Positions 1 to 11,515 of a DNA stretch of 64,000 nt are shown in pieces; the stretch's first letter is position 1, and each line of letters opens with the position of its first letter. The stretch comes from Dendrophyllia cribrosa (Eukaryota; Cnidaria; Anthozoa; Scleractinia; Dendrophylliidae). The DNA lies in contig JAJLRJ010000005.1 of NCBI GenBank assembly GCA_024195265.1, positions 35,730,605-35,794,604 on the forward strand, read 5' to 3'. The notes below the pieces were generated by a model. That model was not told the origin of the DNA, did no database searches, and saw only the letters and a program-made list of their open reading frames with translations. Position numbers and translations under genes: made by a program.

Positions 1-674
1 TTGTTGTTCAATGCTAACTATGCAAAGTTTTCCATATTTCACGAAGAGAAACAATTTTTTGTCTTAATTTAATTGTAGCAGAATTACTCAAGCCGGGTTA
101 AGTTTTCACCAGTCAATTAATGCCAAATTTACTGGTCAGGACATTTGTCCAATAAAACTGGGTGTTATTTGCAGCCTTGATATAAATGTATAGCTAAATG
201 CCTTCATGGGTTACTGCAACCTCATTAAGGTATAAGGGCTTGAAATTGCACCTGTATTATTTTGTCAACCTCAGAATAAGTTTTTAATACAAAAGATACA
301 AGTCATGTTCTGTCTGCAGTATTCCGGTACTTCAAATTTAAGTTATTAAAACCTAAATAAAAACATGTGAAAAAAATAATATAGCAGGGGTGACCCTTGA
401 AGTCATGCAACGGTGATCCTTGTGTGATCACTTTACATGCATGCAGATAAAACTAATATATTGATTAAAATGAGACAGTTCAGTTTGGATTTATCATTTT
501 GGTCCGCAATTATGATAGTTTAAATTTAAGTTACAAACCAGAAAAACTTGCGCGACAACTTAGCCCAGGCAGGCGAATGACCCCGTCTGCCCTGTAAAGC
601 AAACGGAGAGGCGGGTGACCCTCCTTCTAGGTGGGTAACCTGTGGCTATGTGGGTCACCCTACCTCCATCCTCC

Positions 675-824
675 AATGAAAGGTATATGAAAGGGGTACC
701 ATTTTCAATGAAAAGTATATGAAACGGGTACCTTTTCTGTCAAAAACAGTATATGAAAGGGTAAGGGTTCGGACCTCGGGGCGGAGCATCCCCGTACAAA
801 ACTTTGTTGAGTACCCCCCCGGGA
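675..824. repeat. Dispersed GGTACC/CATATAC minisatellite repeat
   Basis: About three imperfect units built around 'tatatgaaaggggtacc', followed by a unique tail containing 'ggcggagcatccccgtac'. The same sequence appears in reverse orientation at 48034-48209, and a shorter piece at 48395-48460. It is a dispersed repeat family of unknown class. Confidence 0.7.
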
Positions 825-2022
825 ATGTATATATTCCATTTTATAATTCAACACATTGATACACTGCCCAAATATGGTCAAAAAGTTATCGATATATGTT
901 ATGTCCACATGACGTATAACCAGCGATGGCGGTAAATTTGGCATTTTGAAGGAAAGTGAAAATGACTGCTGCCTGCAATTTCGTGTTTTTGGGCGAAAAA
1001 GTGCGTGAACTATTAGTTAAAAAAGGGAAAAGAAAGTTAAAAAAAAAAAAAGAAAAGAAAAGAGAAAAAATATTGTTCACATGATTGGTCAGGACAAAAA
1101 AGGCGCGAAATTTTCGCGTTGTCGCGGTCGCAGTGTTTCTTGGCGTAGCTGAATGAAAACTTGTTCAAAGTTTAACCGCTCGACAAGGAGTGAATGAAGG
1201 AGCACAATTTTCGTAAAATTCCTTTGGTAATCACCTTTGGAATATGATATAGACTTGATGCTTTCTCAGAAAAGTTTCTGATCTCGTCATTACGGCTGAA
1301 GGAGCTAAAAAACGAGCAAGTTTGTAAACAACATTGATCGACTCAGCTAGCTTGTACTTCGATGTTTGAAAATTTGGTGCTGATGGAAGGGAATAAAAAG
1401 CCAAATCAACTACAGGTACGATGTTTTAACCGTTTCTTGTATCCTTTAGCTGTGAATTTTTGTACGCTGCAGTTCTTTCCGACTTTTCGCCGCTATGTTT
1501 AGGTTCGTAGCCGTGTGTTTGTTCAATTTGTTTTGATTCTGAATTGAACTTTTTAAGATACGAAACACTTGTAACTAAGACATTGTATGCCATTTTCCTG
1601 TGTTTTAATTCTTGTAGTCACTACTCTGTCCCGTTCTTTGAGTAGACGAAAGCTCTTCGTAGAAACTCTCAACTGATTGTGTACGCTAAATTAATTTTAG
1701 CTTGGCAAAAGTTTCGGCATTCGCTGTTTGTTGTTTAAGAAATGGTCCGAGGTAAAATATTGTTGTTAGCCTTTTTACTTAATGAAAGGTTGTATATCTC
1801 AATGATTTTTTTCTCGAAACTGTGATTTGTTATCAATGTGTTGAATTATAAAACAGTTGTAGTGTTCAAGTTTGCACAATATTGACAAAGGCGCCACTTT
1901 CATTCCTGAACTGTGTGATGTTGCAAACATAAGCTTATGTAAGCTTTTTTTAAAATAAAAGGCTTGTCGGCGATATTTTCTCTTCAAACTGTGCTTTGTG
2001 TTATCAATGTGTTGAATTATAA

Positions 2023-2133
2023 AACTATTATAGCGCTCAAGCTTGCGTGATATCGCCTAATTTTAGCCGACTCGGCCTACGGCCTCGTCGGCTAATTAGG
2101 CGATATCACGCGCGCTTTCGCGCTATAATAGTT
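2023..2133. repeat. Fold-back (palindromic) element
   Basis: Arms beginning AACTATTATAGCGC and ending GCGCTATAATAGTT enclose inner arms GATATCGCCTAA / TTAGGCGATATC and a short GC-rich centre. The whole unit is a near-continuous inverted repeat of about 110 bp. A diverged relative of its left flank ('ttatcaatgtgttgaattataaaac') lies about 160 bp upstream. This is the expected form of a small MITE. Confidence 0.65.
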
Positions 2134-2477
2134 AAATATATCGGTACAATATGTCTCTAAACATGAAGTACCTACCAGCATTTACAAAGAAAACAGGTAT
2201 TGTAAAATTGCCCTTATTGTGTTACATAGACTTCTAATAACATGGCCTTACCTTGTAGAGTAAAGTTATTCAGTTTACGAACAACTTGAAGGACAGCGGA
2301 AGACCAACTCACCGCCATCACGGCTGCATATACAACGAAACACCCTGGGAACGAGGTTGTATAAATCCCAAAGGAACTCTACGTCGAACGATTAACCACG
2401 TGATACGAAATGCGGTGTGACGCTCAAAGACGATCGACGCTGGTTGTTGTTTTCCGGGTTGTTTAGAGGTCAACAGT

Positions 2478-2939
2478 ATGGCAACAAGCGATAACTCTAA
2501 TTTCTTGAACAACTGTCAAGAATCAACCATAACAGCTTTACTAAAGCGTTGCATAAAAGCCAAGGAACATTCCCATTCGCCTTACAGTAAGTTTCGTGTT
2601 GGAGCAGCCCTGTTGACTGATACTGGAGACATCATTGATGGCTGTAACGTTGAAAATGCCAGTTACGGCTTGTCGATTTGTGCTGAGAGAACTGCCCTGG
2701 TAAAAGCTGTGAGTATGGGTTTTAAAAAATTCCCTGCAATCGCTGTGACAACGGATATGGATGAGTTTATTGCTCCTTGTGGGGCTTGCAGACAAGTCAT
2801 AGCAGAGTTTGGATTAGAATGTGATGTGTACCTCGTAAAATCAGATCTGTCTTTCAGGAAAATGAGTGTTTCTGAGCTTCTGCCATTGACTTTCACATCC
2901 GCCGAGTTAGAGAGGGCAAGTTTGCAACAGAAAGACTGA
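2478..2939 (+). CDS. Cytidine deaminase, copy 1
   Basis: A 153-residue intact single-exon frame of the homotetrameric cytidine deaminase family, which hydrolyses cytidine/deoxycytidine to uridine/deoxyuridine in pyrimidine salvage. The zinc site is complete: C-A-E-R near residue 68 (zinc ligand plus catalytic Glu) and P-C-G-A-C-R near residue 101 (the two other Cys ligands). The N-terminal motif YSKFRVGAALL, which contacts the substrate, is present near residue 37. Length is as expected for the family. The ATG at 2478 starts a divergent 18-residue N-terminus before the conserved domain. There are no introns and the 3' end has no obvious long poly-A. A second copy lies 2.7 kb downstream in the same direction, almost identical through the domain, so the pair arose by recent duplication. 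Confidence 0.9.
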   Translation: MATSDNSNFLNNCQESTITALLKRCIKAKEHSHSPYSKFRVGAALLTDTGDIIDGCNVENASYGLSICAERTALVKAVSMGFKKFPAIAVTTDMDEFIAPCGACRQVIAEFGLECDVYLVKSDLSFRKMSVSELLPLTFTSAELERASLQQKD

Positions 2940-3002
2940 TAAGAGGAATTTTTTTATTGTTTTACCAAATGGAGGGTGATAGAGCAGAGTAAATGGATAT
3001 TA

Positions 3003-3617
3003 CGCAATCGCGGCTAATGGCCGTAATGTACGACGACCTGACTGACGTCATTACGATAGCACACTGGTAACACACTGGGCAAAGAGGAACACTGGGTATA
3101 CTGGGCACAGAGGAACACCTGGCAAAGGGGAACACTGGGCACAGAGTGGAAAGCATTTCAGCTGGTGCTCTGCTTTTTGGGCACACACAAATCCTGAGTT
3201 TATCCTTCCAGGTTCACACCCATCATTCTGGCAAGTAAAGTGCATCTCGTCAAAAAAAAAATTAGCTGGGTCAACAATCCTTCTCCAAGATTGTAGGGTG
3301 TCATCCTTTCCTGAGCCACATTAATGGATTTCTTTTTTAGTGGTGCGGAGCCTGATGAACAGTTTCGCTATTGATGCTACATGTATAGAGAGAACATCCC
3401 TGGGAGCCAGATCGAAACACAGGATGAAATAACAAAATTAATTTCTCCTAAAGCTAACTTAAAGGTCTTAAAGGTTAACATTTGAGGTGTTAAGTGGATC
3501 TTTAATTTTCGTACGAAATATGTTCAGTGTTCCTTCGTGCCCAGTGTTCCTCTTTGCCCAGTGTGTCATCGTAATGGTGTCAGTCAAGTTGTACACCGAC
3601 CATAAGCCGCAATCGTG
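3003..3617. mobile_element. Non-autonomous DNA element with long inverted ends
   Basis: The left end (about 3003-3095) and right end (about 3535-3617) are imperfect inverted repeats of some 80-90 bp. Shared blocks include GCGGCT.ATGG, TGACTGAC, CATTACGAT and ACACACTGGGCAAAGAGG. The left arm also holds a degenerate tandem repeat of a 'gaggaacactgggcaaa' unit (3063-3140). It contains no gene, and I could not define a target duplication. It lies just 60 bp downstream of cytidine deaminase copy 1. Confidence 0.55.
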
Positions 3618-3772
3618 CACCTGTAAAACCAGGTAGCGACTTTAGAATATAATGCCACTCAAGTTTTAAAGTGTTTTAATAAATAAGATATAAGTGTAAG
3701 ACTGAAAGTTGCCTGCACTGCAGTCCCAGTCCTGTAGTCGATGAATATAAAATTAACGAAGTACATGTATTG

Positions 3773-3866
3773 AAACCCTAACCACAAAAACACCTAACCC
3801 TAACATAGCCTTACACTAACCATACCCTAACACCCACCCTTATCTAATCCAAACCCCTTACCCTTT
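3773..3866. repeat. Degenerate telomere-like (CCCTAA) repeats
   Basis: Repeated 'accctaac' and close variants over about 90 bp. The same type of sequence recurs at 59262-59460 and 60488-60535. It is consistent with interstitial telomeric-like repeats or a satellite derived from them; the animal telomere unit is TTAGGG. Confidence 0.6.
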
Positions 3867-4608
3867 AACATCTATGAATAAAATTCAAAGTCATATTTCT
3901 CATTTACTTGCACTATGATACATAAAAAACTTAAATTATTGTGTCATAACTAAACCACAATTATCTTTGTCTTTATTGTACATGTTTGGTTTTCTTTTTT
4001 GTACTTCCAACCTTTGTGGGTGGTGTCCTTCAGAAAAAAAAAAAAATCCATGTAAATTTCAAGAGTACTACAACAAACTCTTTTTCATTAGTATACATCT
4101 ACTAGCGTTCATCACAAATGCTGTTCTCTTATTGGCTACGCTAATCACTATTTATCCTGTTGTAGAAAGCGAGTGTGTGCGGTTATTCATACCATTATTC
4201 AATAGAAACGCGAGCCTGTCTTGTTAAGTTTTGAAGGTCTAGTAGATTTATAATAAATAATAAAATAAATACTTACTAATTCTAATTTACATTTTGTATC
4301 TTTACAATAGATCTAACAGCATTCTTAAAATTCTTTAGTGACTTCATTGAACATAGTGTATCTGGAAGTGAATTCCAAGCTTTTGAAGCAGTGAAGACCA
4401 CTGACTTAGTCCCATAACAGGTGGTGTTTCCTTTTAGAATATTACTTTACCAAATACTTTGTATCACTTAATAATGAGAGTGATGTAATTTACATTCTTG
4501 AATGTCAAACAGTAAACTAATTATTTATTGTGTGGAGAAAAATAAATAAAATGTTATATGGGTATGTGTCATTGTGAAGGTTATGGTTTTAAACTGATCA
4601 GTGGTATG

Positions 4609-4964
4609 AAGATAAGAGTTTCTGGAAAAAAGCGAGGGTAGTGTAAGGTCAAGAATAAGGTTGCAAAATGCAGCTAAGCATGGTCTGGTATGGGGTAAGG
4701 ATTTCAGCCTCCCAACGGCAACCACCCATAGTACACGCTCTACAGTTATCATTGCCGATGCTTCAGGCAGGAAATGCAAAATTTGGTTTGAAGATAAGTT
4801 TCTGGAAAAAAAGCGAGGGTGGTGTACAGTCAAGAATAGGGTTGCAAAATGCAGCTAAGCATGGTCTGGTATGGGGTAAGGATTTCAGCCTCCCAACAGC
4901 AACCACCATAGTACACACTCTACAGTTATCATTGCCAATGTTTTAGGTAGGCTATGCAAAGTTT
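4609..4964. repeat. Tandem duplication, two ~180-bp units
   Basis: Copy A (about 4609-4790) and copy B (about 4791-4964) both run from 'aagataag..tttctgg' through 'gcagctaagcatggtctgg' to 'ctacagttatcattgcc'. They differ at a few positions only. The short open frames crossing the unit are artefacts of the duplication; I see no gene. Confidence 0.85.
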
Positions 4965-5139
4965 GGAATAAAACAAAAAAAGGTGCTGGTAGTATTTAAA
5001 AAGGTTTGGCATCAGCATTAGGAGTTGACACATTATGTCGGCATAATTTCGAGCATAATGCTATAGTTTGGAGTGTCCCCTCCCCTTTCTACCAGTGCTA
5101 TAATTTCAGGGCTCCAGAGCCCCCCTTTTGGGATCCTGT

Positions 5140-5192
5140 TCAACCTCGCTCCTAGGGGTAGGGAGATGAAAGACCCTGGGAACGAGGTTGAA
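5140..5192. repeat. CCTGGGAACGAGGTTG inverted-repeat fragment
   Basis: Inverted ends 'aacctcgctcctaggg' and 'ccctgggaacgaggtt' flank a short centre. It belongs to the family seen complete at 34376-34455 and as a single end at 2343-2359. It sits directly before the start of cytidine deaminase copy 2, so it may form part of that gene's promoter or 5' UTR. Confidence 0.55.
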
Positions 5193-5210
5193 CTCCACAA
5201 AGCCGGAATC

Positions 5211-5651
5211 ATGGCTGCAATCGGTGAAGATTCGACCATAACAGCTTTACTAAATAGTTGTATAAAAGCCAAGGAACATTCCCATTCGCCTTACAGTAAG
5301 TTTCGCGTTGGAGCAGCCCTGTTAACTGATACTGGAGAAATCATTGATGGATGTAACGTTGAAAATGCCAGTTACGGCTTGTCGATTTGTGCTGAGAGAA
5401 CTGCCCTAGTAAAAGCTGTGAGTATGGGTTTTAAAAAATTCCCTGCGATCGCTGTGACAACGGATACAGATGAGTTTATTGCTCCTTGTGGGGACTGCAG
5501 ACAAGTTCTAGCGGAGTTTGGATTAGAATGTGATGTGTACCTCGTAAAATCGGACCTGTCTTTTAAGAAAATGAGTGTTTCTGAGCTTCTGCCATTGACC
5601 TTCACATCCGCCGAGTTAGAGAGGGCAAGTTTGCAACAGAAAGACGGATAA
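5211..5651 (+). CDS. Cytidine deaminase, copy 2
   Basis: A 146-residue intact single-exon cytidine deaminase, nearly identical to copy 1 from the motif STITALL onward. The zinc-binding CAER and PCGDC motifs are intact; the Ala between the two cysteines in copy 1 is Asp here. I chose ATG 5211 because it aligns with the family N-terminus. An in-frame extension upstream to 5073 reads through the CCTGGGAACGAGGTTG repeat and looks like non-coding repeat sequence. The N-terminal 12 residues differ from copy 1, so the duplication boundary, or later change, lies at the 5' end. The absence of stops in both copies suggests both are under constraint or the duplication is recent. Confidence 0.88.
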   Translation: MAAIGEDSTITALLNSCIKAKEHSHSPYSKFRVGAALLTDTGEIIDGCNVENASYGLSICAERTALVKAVSMGFKKFPAIAVTTDTDEFIAPCGDCRQVLAEFGLECDVYLVKSDLSFKKMSVSELLPLTFTSAELERASLQQKDG

Positions 5652-7938
5652 GGGGAATTTTTTCCCAAGTGGATGCTGATGGAGCAGACTACGATACGCC
5701 CGTAAAAATCGATGAGAACCGATTTCTTGAAAAGCAACAAGACTGACCATTGTGCAATCACGTGCTTTTATAGCAAACATCTAATATAAATGTAATAAAT
5801 CTACGCAAACAGGCAGACAGAAGTAGTTGGGAAGGTTGTTAAAATTGAATAGCAAAAGCGACGAATTACATCATTGCCTTCTTACATGTAATAACGAGTC
5901 ACTCTCAGCCAAAGATTACAGATTAAAAAGCCCAGTTATAAACTTGAACCAGCAAAACTTGTGCTTTGTTTACACTTTAGGGAGGTAAACTTTTTGTGAG
6001 TACAGGGGCAGGTGGGGGGGGGGGGATTGGGTGGCTAGCCATATAGCCATATAAACACTGTACGAATGTACTAAGGTTCCGGGGGGGGGGGGAGTGGGGG
6101 TGGATTGGGTGGCTAGCCATATAAACACTGTATGAATGTACTAAGGTTAAGTTATTTGACTTCAGTAAATTGAACCCTTGGTGGGGGTTTAAGTGTAAAC
6201 ACAACATTATTTGGCACTGCTGCTCCTCAGTTAAACTACACTGAGCAGTCCCAGAGCTACTAAAATATGCATCTTCCTTGTTTTTCAAAGTACTTACTCG
6301 ACTGGAGCTGGAGCCACTTCAGCAATACTTCATCAAAAGTGGCCCTGTATTCCATAGTTTCTTAAATCTTAAATTTATTGACTTTAATGTTCCTTGCACT
6401 CACACCTCAACACACAGCATTTTCAATCCAGTTTAATTATAAACATCTGAGTAAAACCATTTATAGAATTATTTAATAATTCATAGGGAAAATAAAAAAA
6501 ATGATTTGTGAATCCTTATAGAAAGTAGCTAATTTTATTATATTCATCTACAGAATACTTATAGGAATGCTGATAAGCTTCATCACTATTGTTATGTTAT
6601 AAGCAAGATAAAATATTTGCAGCAGAACTGTATGAATATTTACAATGGCTTGTCTGTGGCTCGCCATTGTAAATTCAATTCAATTCTGCTACGCATATTT
6701 CATCTAGGCTTGTACTTACAATCTGGAGAAAAAATGAAAATATTGCATTGAAAATTGTCACAAAAATTACAAAACACAATCACCTGGGTAGATGGGCATT
6801 CAAAAATACGTTTCTTGACTTGAGCTCAATATTTCAAGATTTGGAATGTAGCAACAAAAAAAAGAAACATGCAAAATAAGAAAGAATTTGTAAGAGAATT
6901 TTACTGAAAAGAACATTGTTTTTTTTTTCAAAAAGTTTTTTTTTGGTTTACACAGACGTCACTCAATTGAAACCTGTTCTGAAATAATTACATGCTAGAC
7001 TACCGCAAATCCTCAATTGAGGGATTTAATTATTTTGTGCAAGATAAAGGTTTGGGGCAGGGGATGAGGAGTTGATAGGAAGGGTCATCAATAAAGTTTT
7101 GCGCTTCATCCATAAATTTTATGCTTCATCAATAAAGTTTTAAGTGAATTTCCTCGGTATGTTGTGATTTTGGTGTGCTGTGTTATGATCCATATTTACC
7201 ATATATTTACTTGGATTACCATTTATTTTTCCTCATATGTACTCATGCAAATTAGTTTTCAGATTACTTGTTAAAAAATGTACCTATAATTAAACCTCCA
7301 TGTGCAACCACCTCTTGTGAGCGACCACAACCACTTATATTTCCCTTCTATTCAGATATTTTATGTTATATCCTTTTCAGAATGAGTTTTTGTTAGAGGC
7401 AAAAATCAGGTGAACACACAACACACAATTGACAGCTGTTAGAAAACCTTCTTTTCTGTATCAGAAGTGTTGGCATGTTATTGTATACCTCTGGTAAGCT
7501 CATCAAATACAAAGGCACATAGAGACAAAAAATATTCCATAATATTTATTAATATCACCATGGCAATGCATAAATTATCTTTCAAGTATGCAATTATGCA
7601 CTAACTTTTTATCACAGATTTGAACTGTTCAACTTTCTGATAATAAATGGAATATTTTTTGCAACAAAATACATAGCCTTGCCACAAGTCGATCTTCACT
7701 TTTTTAGTAGAGTTTATACTGAGACAAGCATTGCCATACACCTTATGTATTTAACACGAAGAGGACTAAGTAAGTCAGTTGGAACACAAGCGATAAATTT
7801 GCGATAAGTCGTGAAGGGAGACTTGTTACACTTGCAAGACCCTTCCAACGAAGAAAAACCTTACTTTTTTGCAACTATCCCCAAGAGTAAATTGTATAAA
7901 ATAATTTAATTATGCACTGCCATTTACACTGGTGTGGA
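5652..7938. other. Intergenic stretch, no gene seen
   Basis: AT-rich sequence with no credible coding frame. It contains a tandem duplication with G-runs (6012-6149) and a lone copy of the 'aacctccatgtgcaaccacc' end (about 7299-7345) related to the minisatellite at 39869-40066. Confidence 0.6.
6012..6149. repeat. Tandem duplication with G-runs
   Basis: Two ~70-bp units, each with a poly-G run, then 'attgggtggctagccatata' and 'aacactgta.gaatgtactaagg'. The first unit carries an extra 'gccatata'. Confidence 0.8.
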
Positions 7939-8230
7939 GGCGCGGTGGTCTAGTGGTTAGCGCGTCGGATTTTCAACCTGAAGGTCGGTGGTTCAAGCCT
8001 GGTCTCTGCCGTCGTGTTGTTTCCAGGTGTGCGACATCAGTGCTGGCGGTAACCTTGCATGCAATGGACTAGCATCCCATCCAGCGGGGATTAGTAATAC
8101 TCTCAGTCGCTTCATGCTACAGAAAACGGGTTAAGTTCCGACAGTTGCGAGCCATTAGTCTTGTGAAGACTTACCCATATGCTGACTGGTCAGCGCGATT
8201 ACCAGGCCATTGACCAATCGACCGATCGAG
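7939..8230 (+). mobile_element. tRNA-derived SINE
   Basis: The head resembles a tRNA gene. A-box-like GGTCTAGTGGTTAGCGCG is followed after about 35 nt by an excellent B box GGTTCAAGCCT (7990-8000), the two internal promoter elements of RNA polymerase III. The anticodon arm pairs poorly, and the homology continues past the tRNA 3' end into a tail containing 'gcaatggactagcatcccatcc', so this is a SINE rather than a functional tRNA. The 3' limit is approximate. Confidence 0.7.
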
Positions 8231-10482
8231 TGAAAAATTGTTTATTTTTCCCCAACTGCTATAAATTTTTTAACGCTTCGCGTATTACGAGTTACAATTC
8301 GCAGTATAACCGCTGAATGATGTTTAGTTTTCTTGAATGCAGCTTCATAAACTGAAAAGCAACGTGCGTCTCTCTATGGGAGAAGAAAGCAGTGCATCAA
8401 CGGTAGAGTCAATTTGACCCTGGTCGCCCGTAAAGATCCGTAAAGGGTAACCGCTGGACTGCTAGAAGTCTCTCAGTAGACGAGCGGGCGAGCGAGCGAA
8501 AAGAATGCGAGCCGAGCAGTCTAGGATAACGCACTTGGGCTAGGAATTGGCTATCGACACTGGGAAAATAAACGCAAAAATTGGAATGGGAATGATTCAT
8601 TCATTCTGTCATCAACCTCCTAAATGTCGATAAATGCAGACAACTGCTGAAACATTGTTTCCAAATAAACAAATATCATAGTGTAATTTGCGACGAGCGT
8701 TTTCGTTTGCGCTCTTGCATTCAATCCTTGCTCGTATTTCTGTTAATTTGCATTATTGGCTCTCGGATTTGAGGTAGAAAGGATTACTTCTCACAGTCTT
8801 TTTTTATTTATTTTAGTGTATGCACGAGCACCATTTATTCTAAACCTCCCCTGATATTTAGCAGTTTTTGCAGGTGGAAGGCGCAGCAGATCGAGACATC
8901 TGGTGTTATAGCTATGAATTTGAAGGGCATGCCTAAACTCTGAGAATAGGTACGATGGCGCCATACCATGGAGACTAGATACATATTGTATTCCTTGCGC
9001 ACTTGTAGGCTGGGCCAGCTCAGCGTTGACTTTAGCGACTCATCAGCACCAACAGATCGACCTTGCACTCATGCGACCAAACCCTCTACATCATGATGAC
9101 TCGCACACGAAAGCATCACGTGTTTTGGACATGGTGATAACTTACAGGTGATAACTTACAGTGAAAGTGATCTCGCTCTATATAGTTTCCAGGAGCTCTA
9201 CTTTTTGCGTTTTTTTTTTCACGATACCAAAAAAGTTGCCGCAAAAATTCCCCAAAACGTTTCTCCGCAAACATTTACTCCACTGTCGAAATTACATACA
9301 AACATCACCATTTACACGTAATGTAAAATCGCCTATCTCATTCAAAAAGGCAAAACACTAACACCTAATGGCTTAAACAGACGTGATGAACATTGAAGAA
9401 GATGATATTTACAATAACTATGATATGCTTTATTTTAGAAGTTATCAGATTTACTAGCCATTGTTTTGTACCTATATTATATATGTCATTATATCTTGTT
9501 ACAACTTAGGTATTTTTCATGTAATCTTATATTAGTCATATTAGCCAATCATGTACTTGTTATCTATATTCAAATTTAATAGCCGTTGTATATTATTTTC
9601 ACTCCAACGCCGGCCCTGTAGAAGACTAGTTCTACTAGTCAAAATATTGGCCATTAAACCTGCCATTAATTTCCGTTGTACTAGCCTTGCATTTTAAACT
9701 GTAAAATCGTGTTGGTGTCAGGAATGAAACGATGAAATAACACTGAGTCAATACACTACAAGTATTTAGCGGCTAAAAGCTTTACAGAAAAGGATCATCT
9801 GCAGGTACTTCATAATTGTAATAGAGTGATACTGATAAAAGTGTTTTACAGCTGCGTGTTGTTTCACCTGTATTTCGATTGCATGTACTCGAATAAAAAA
9901 GCGAAAAATGTTGCAATTCCAATTGAACGAAAGTTAATTCCCAGCAAGAAAAACCATCTGGCACTGGTTGTACGTGGTCAGATCAGCCTTGCAGTTTATT
10001 GTATGTTTTCAGAGAAAACCCTGGCCTCAAGATCGAAAGTCATTGTATCCTCCCCCTGACACGCGTAGATCGGATTTCCAGATAAGGACAGTCGCATTAC
10101 CAAATAAGGGACGGACCATTAGATTTTTGAGGCGGGGGGGGGGGGGGGGGGGGGGGTGGGGTTGGGCAATTTTTTGGTGCAGGATATTTTTTTCTACGCT
10201 CGAGACTGTGCAGGATTTTTCTTTTTGCCATGATTTGCTTGCATGAAATTTTTTTTGCGAGTCTATATGTTTTAATGCCTGACACATATACGTGTTAGGA
10301 ATACTAGAAAGGCCATACTAGAGACAGGAATACTATAGCAAGTCATATCTGATGTAACAGCAGCTTGATAGCATGAAGCCTGGCCGCGGTATTGTAACTG
10401 CCCCTACAATATTCTTTACACCAGCCCCCTGTTGATGTCGCTTCCACAGCCCATCGTAGTACATCCAACCATCTTACAATTA
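8231..10482. other. Intergenic stretch, no gene seen
   Basis: No supported coding sequence. It holds AT-rich sequence around 9400-9700 that resembles a retroelement 3' UTR but has no coding part, and a dispersed repeat at 10105-10262. Confidence 0.5.
10105..10262. repeat. Dispersed repeat with G-run, copy 1
   Basis: Contains 'agggacggaccattagattt' followed by a G-run and T-runs. A reverse-complement copy lies at 33262-33389 on the other side of the Polinton. The strange glycine/proline-rich open frames here come from the G-run. Confidence 0.7.
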
Positions 10483-11328
10483 TAGTGGCGGCGCCGGAAA
10501 TATAATGTTGGTGGGGTGAATCTCCTGTGCCGAGCGGCGAAGGCGCGAGCTTCTAGGGGGGTCCGGGGGCATGCTTCCCCGGGAAATTTTTGAAATGAAA
10601 CTCTCTGAAATGCTATTTCCAGCGTTCCTGAGACCGGAGAAACAGTTTCCAAGGCCAGCTTTGAGTTCAGTTTAATTCTCATGAAAAGTACATGTACACG
10701 AAACACGTTCTGAAACTTGGGTGTAACTCCATTTTGGTTGTTTGTTCAAAGTAAATTCGACTGTCACTCGAATATTCTCTGTCAATTCTTTTCAGTATGG
10801 GAAGGCTTTGGAAACGAATTTTCCAAAGCGATTTTCTCTGTCATTGGAGGCAGAAAGAAACTGATTTCCAATATCAGCCATGTTCAATTTGTCAGTTAAT
10901 GCAATGTCTGAATAATGCAATGATTTAATCTTTCTTGTGACATCGTTTGTTCGTAGATATGTCTTGAGCCTTCTTAGGGCAGAGGCCGAGCGCTAACTCA
11001 CAGCATTGATGGATTTGTTTGATGGATTTGTCGGTAGCTGGAGTCCGATAACTGACGTCCGAGTAACTCAAGGGGTATTGAAATGCTTGGTTCACAATAT
11101 CCAATCTCCAGTCTAAAGTCAGTCACAATATCTCCGATGCTAAAATTGTAGGCTTTTGATTAATTAACGGAATATTTATTTTGCAAACTCTAATGCATTA
11201 AAGCGCCCCGCCATCAGATCTGGTCAAAGGATGTTGCTACACTATTCATCTCCGCCCATCGCCATTTTGAGCTGTCGAAAGTTGGTGGGGCAAATGCCCC
11301 ACCTGCCCCACCGGTGGCGCCGCCCCTG
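10483..11328. mobile_element. Non-autonomous DNA transposon, hAT-like ends
   Basis: The left end TAGTGGCGGCGCC and right end GGCGCCGCCCCTG form short inverted repeats, flanked on both sides by CAATTA (10477-10482 and 11329-11334), a probable target duplication. The ends recall hAT elements, whose duplications are normally 8 bp, so the class is tentative. The 846-bp interior has no transposase. The element ends 69 bp before the Polinton. Confidence 0.55.
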
Positions 11329-11392
11329 CAATTACAAGCTTGTTGTACAACACATAAACAAAGTATTTCTCATCCATTGAGATTATACATGT

Positions 11393-11397
11393 ACCTA
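11393..11397. repeat. Polinton target-site duplication, left
   Basis: ACCTA immediately precedes the terminal repeat that begins AGTAGTTAGTAC; the same ACCTA follows the right end at 32967-32971. If the last base of the right end is counted as target, the duplication is TACCTA (6 bp), the size usual for Polintons. Confidence 0.75.
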
Positions 11398-11515
11398 AGT
11401 AGTTAGTACAGTGCTAAACCGGGTCCACCCCGACATGTCAAAATAAGCGGTCCTCACCGGCTCGGACCGCTTATTTTGACATGTCGGGTGATCCCGGTTT
11501 AGCACTGTACTAACT
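11398..11515. repeat. Left terminal palindrome of the Polinton (outer half of the TIR)
   Basis: A 118-bp inverted repeat. Arms AGTTAGTACAGTGCTAAACC and its complement at the other end continue inward through GACATGTCAAAATAAGCGGTCC / GGACCGCTTATTTTGACATGTC to a loop of about 10 nt. The same palindrome, in inverted position, forms the right end (32846-32966). It would fold into a nearly perfect hairpin at each end of the element. The LINE inserted at its inner border. Confidence 0.9.
11505..11515. repeat. LINE target-site duplication, 3' side
   Basis: CTGTACTAACT, repeated exactly at 15921-15931 on the other side of the LINE. It is part of the Polinton terminal repeat. Confidence 0.9.

Larger units (their letters stand above)
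1..2477. other. Gene-poor left flank
   Basis: No convincing gene is seen. The stretch holds an A-rich tract near 1020-1075, a dispersed minisatellite-like repeat (675-824) and a fold-back element (2023-2133). A short open stretch 1362-1415 starts with ATG, runs 18 codons and stops at a good splice donor (CAG/GTACG), so it could be the first coding exon of an unseen gene, but no partner exon was found. The last 150 bases before 2478 presumably carry the promoter of the first cytidine deaminase; they include one end of a common repeat (CCCTGGGAACGAGGTTG, 2343-2359). Confidence 0.5.

Noticed and set aside
1362..1415. Possible first exon MFENLVLMEGNKKPNQLQ with donor
   Set aside because: Only 18 codons, no homology recognised and no downstream exon; kept as a remark only.
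7939..8010. Functional tRNA gene
   Set aside because: The A and B boxes are present but the anticodon and acceptor stems do not pair, and homology continues into a SINE body.
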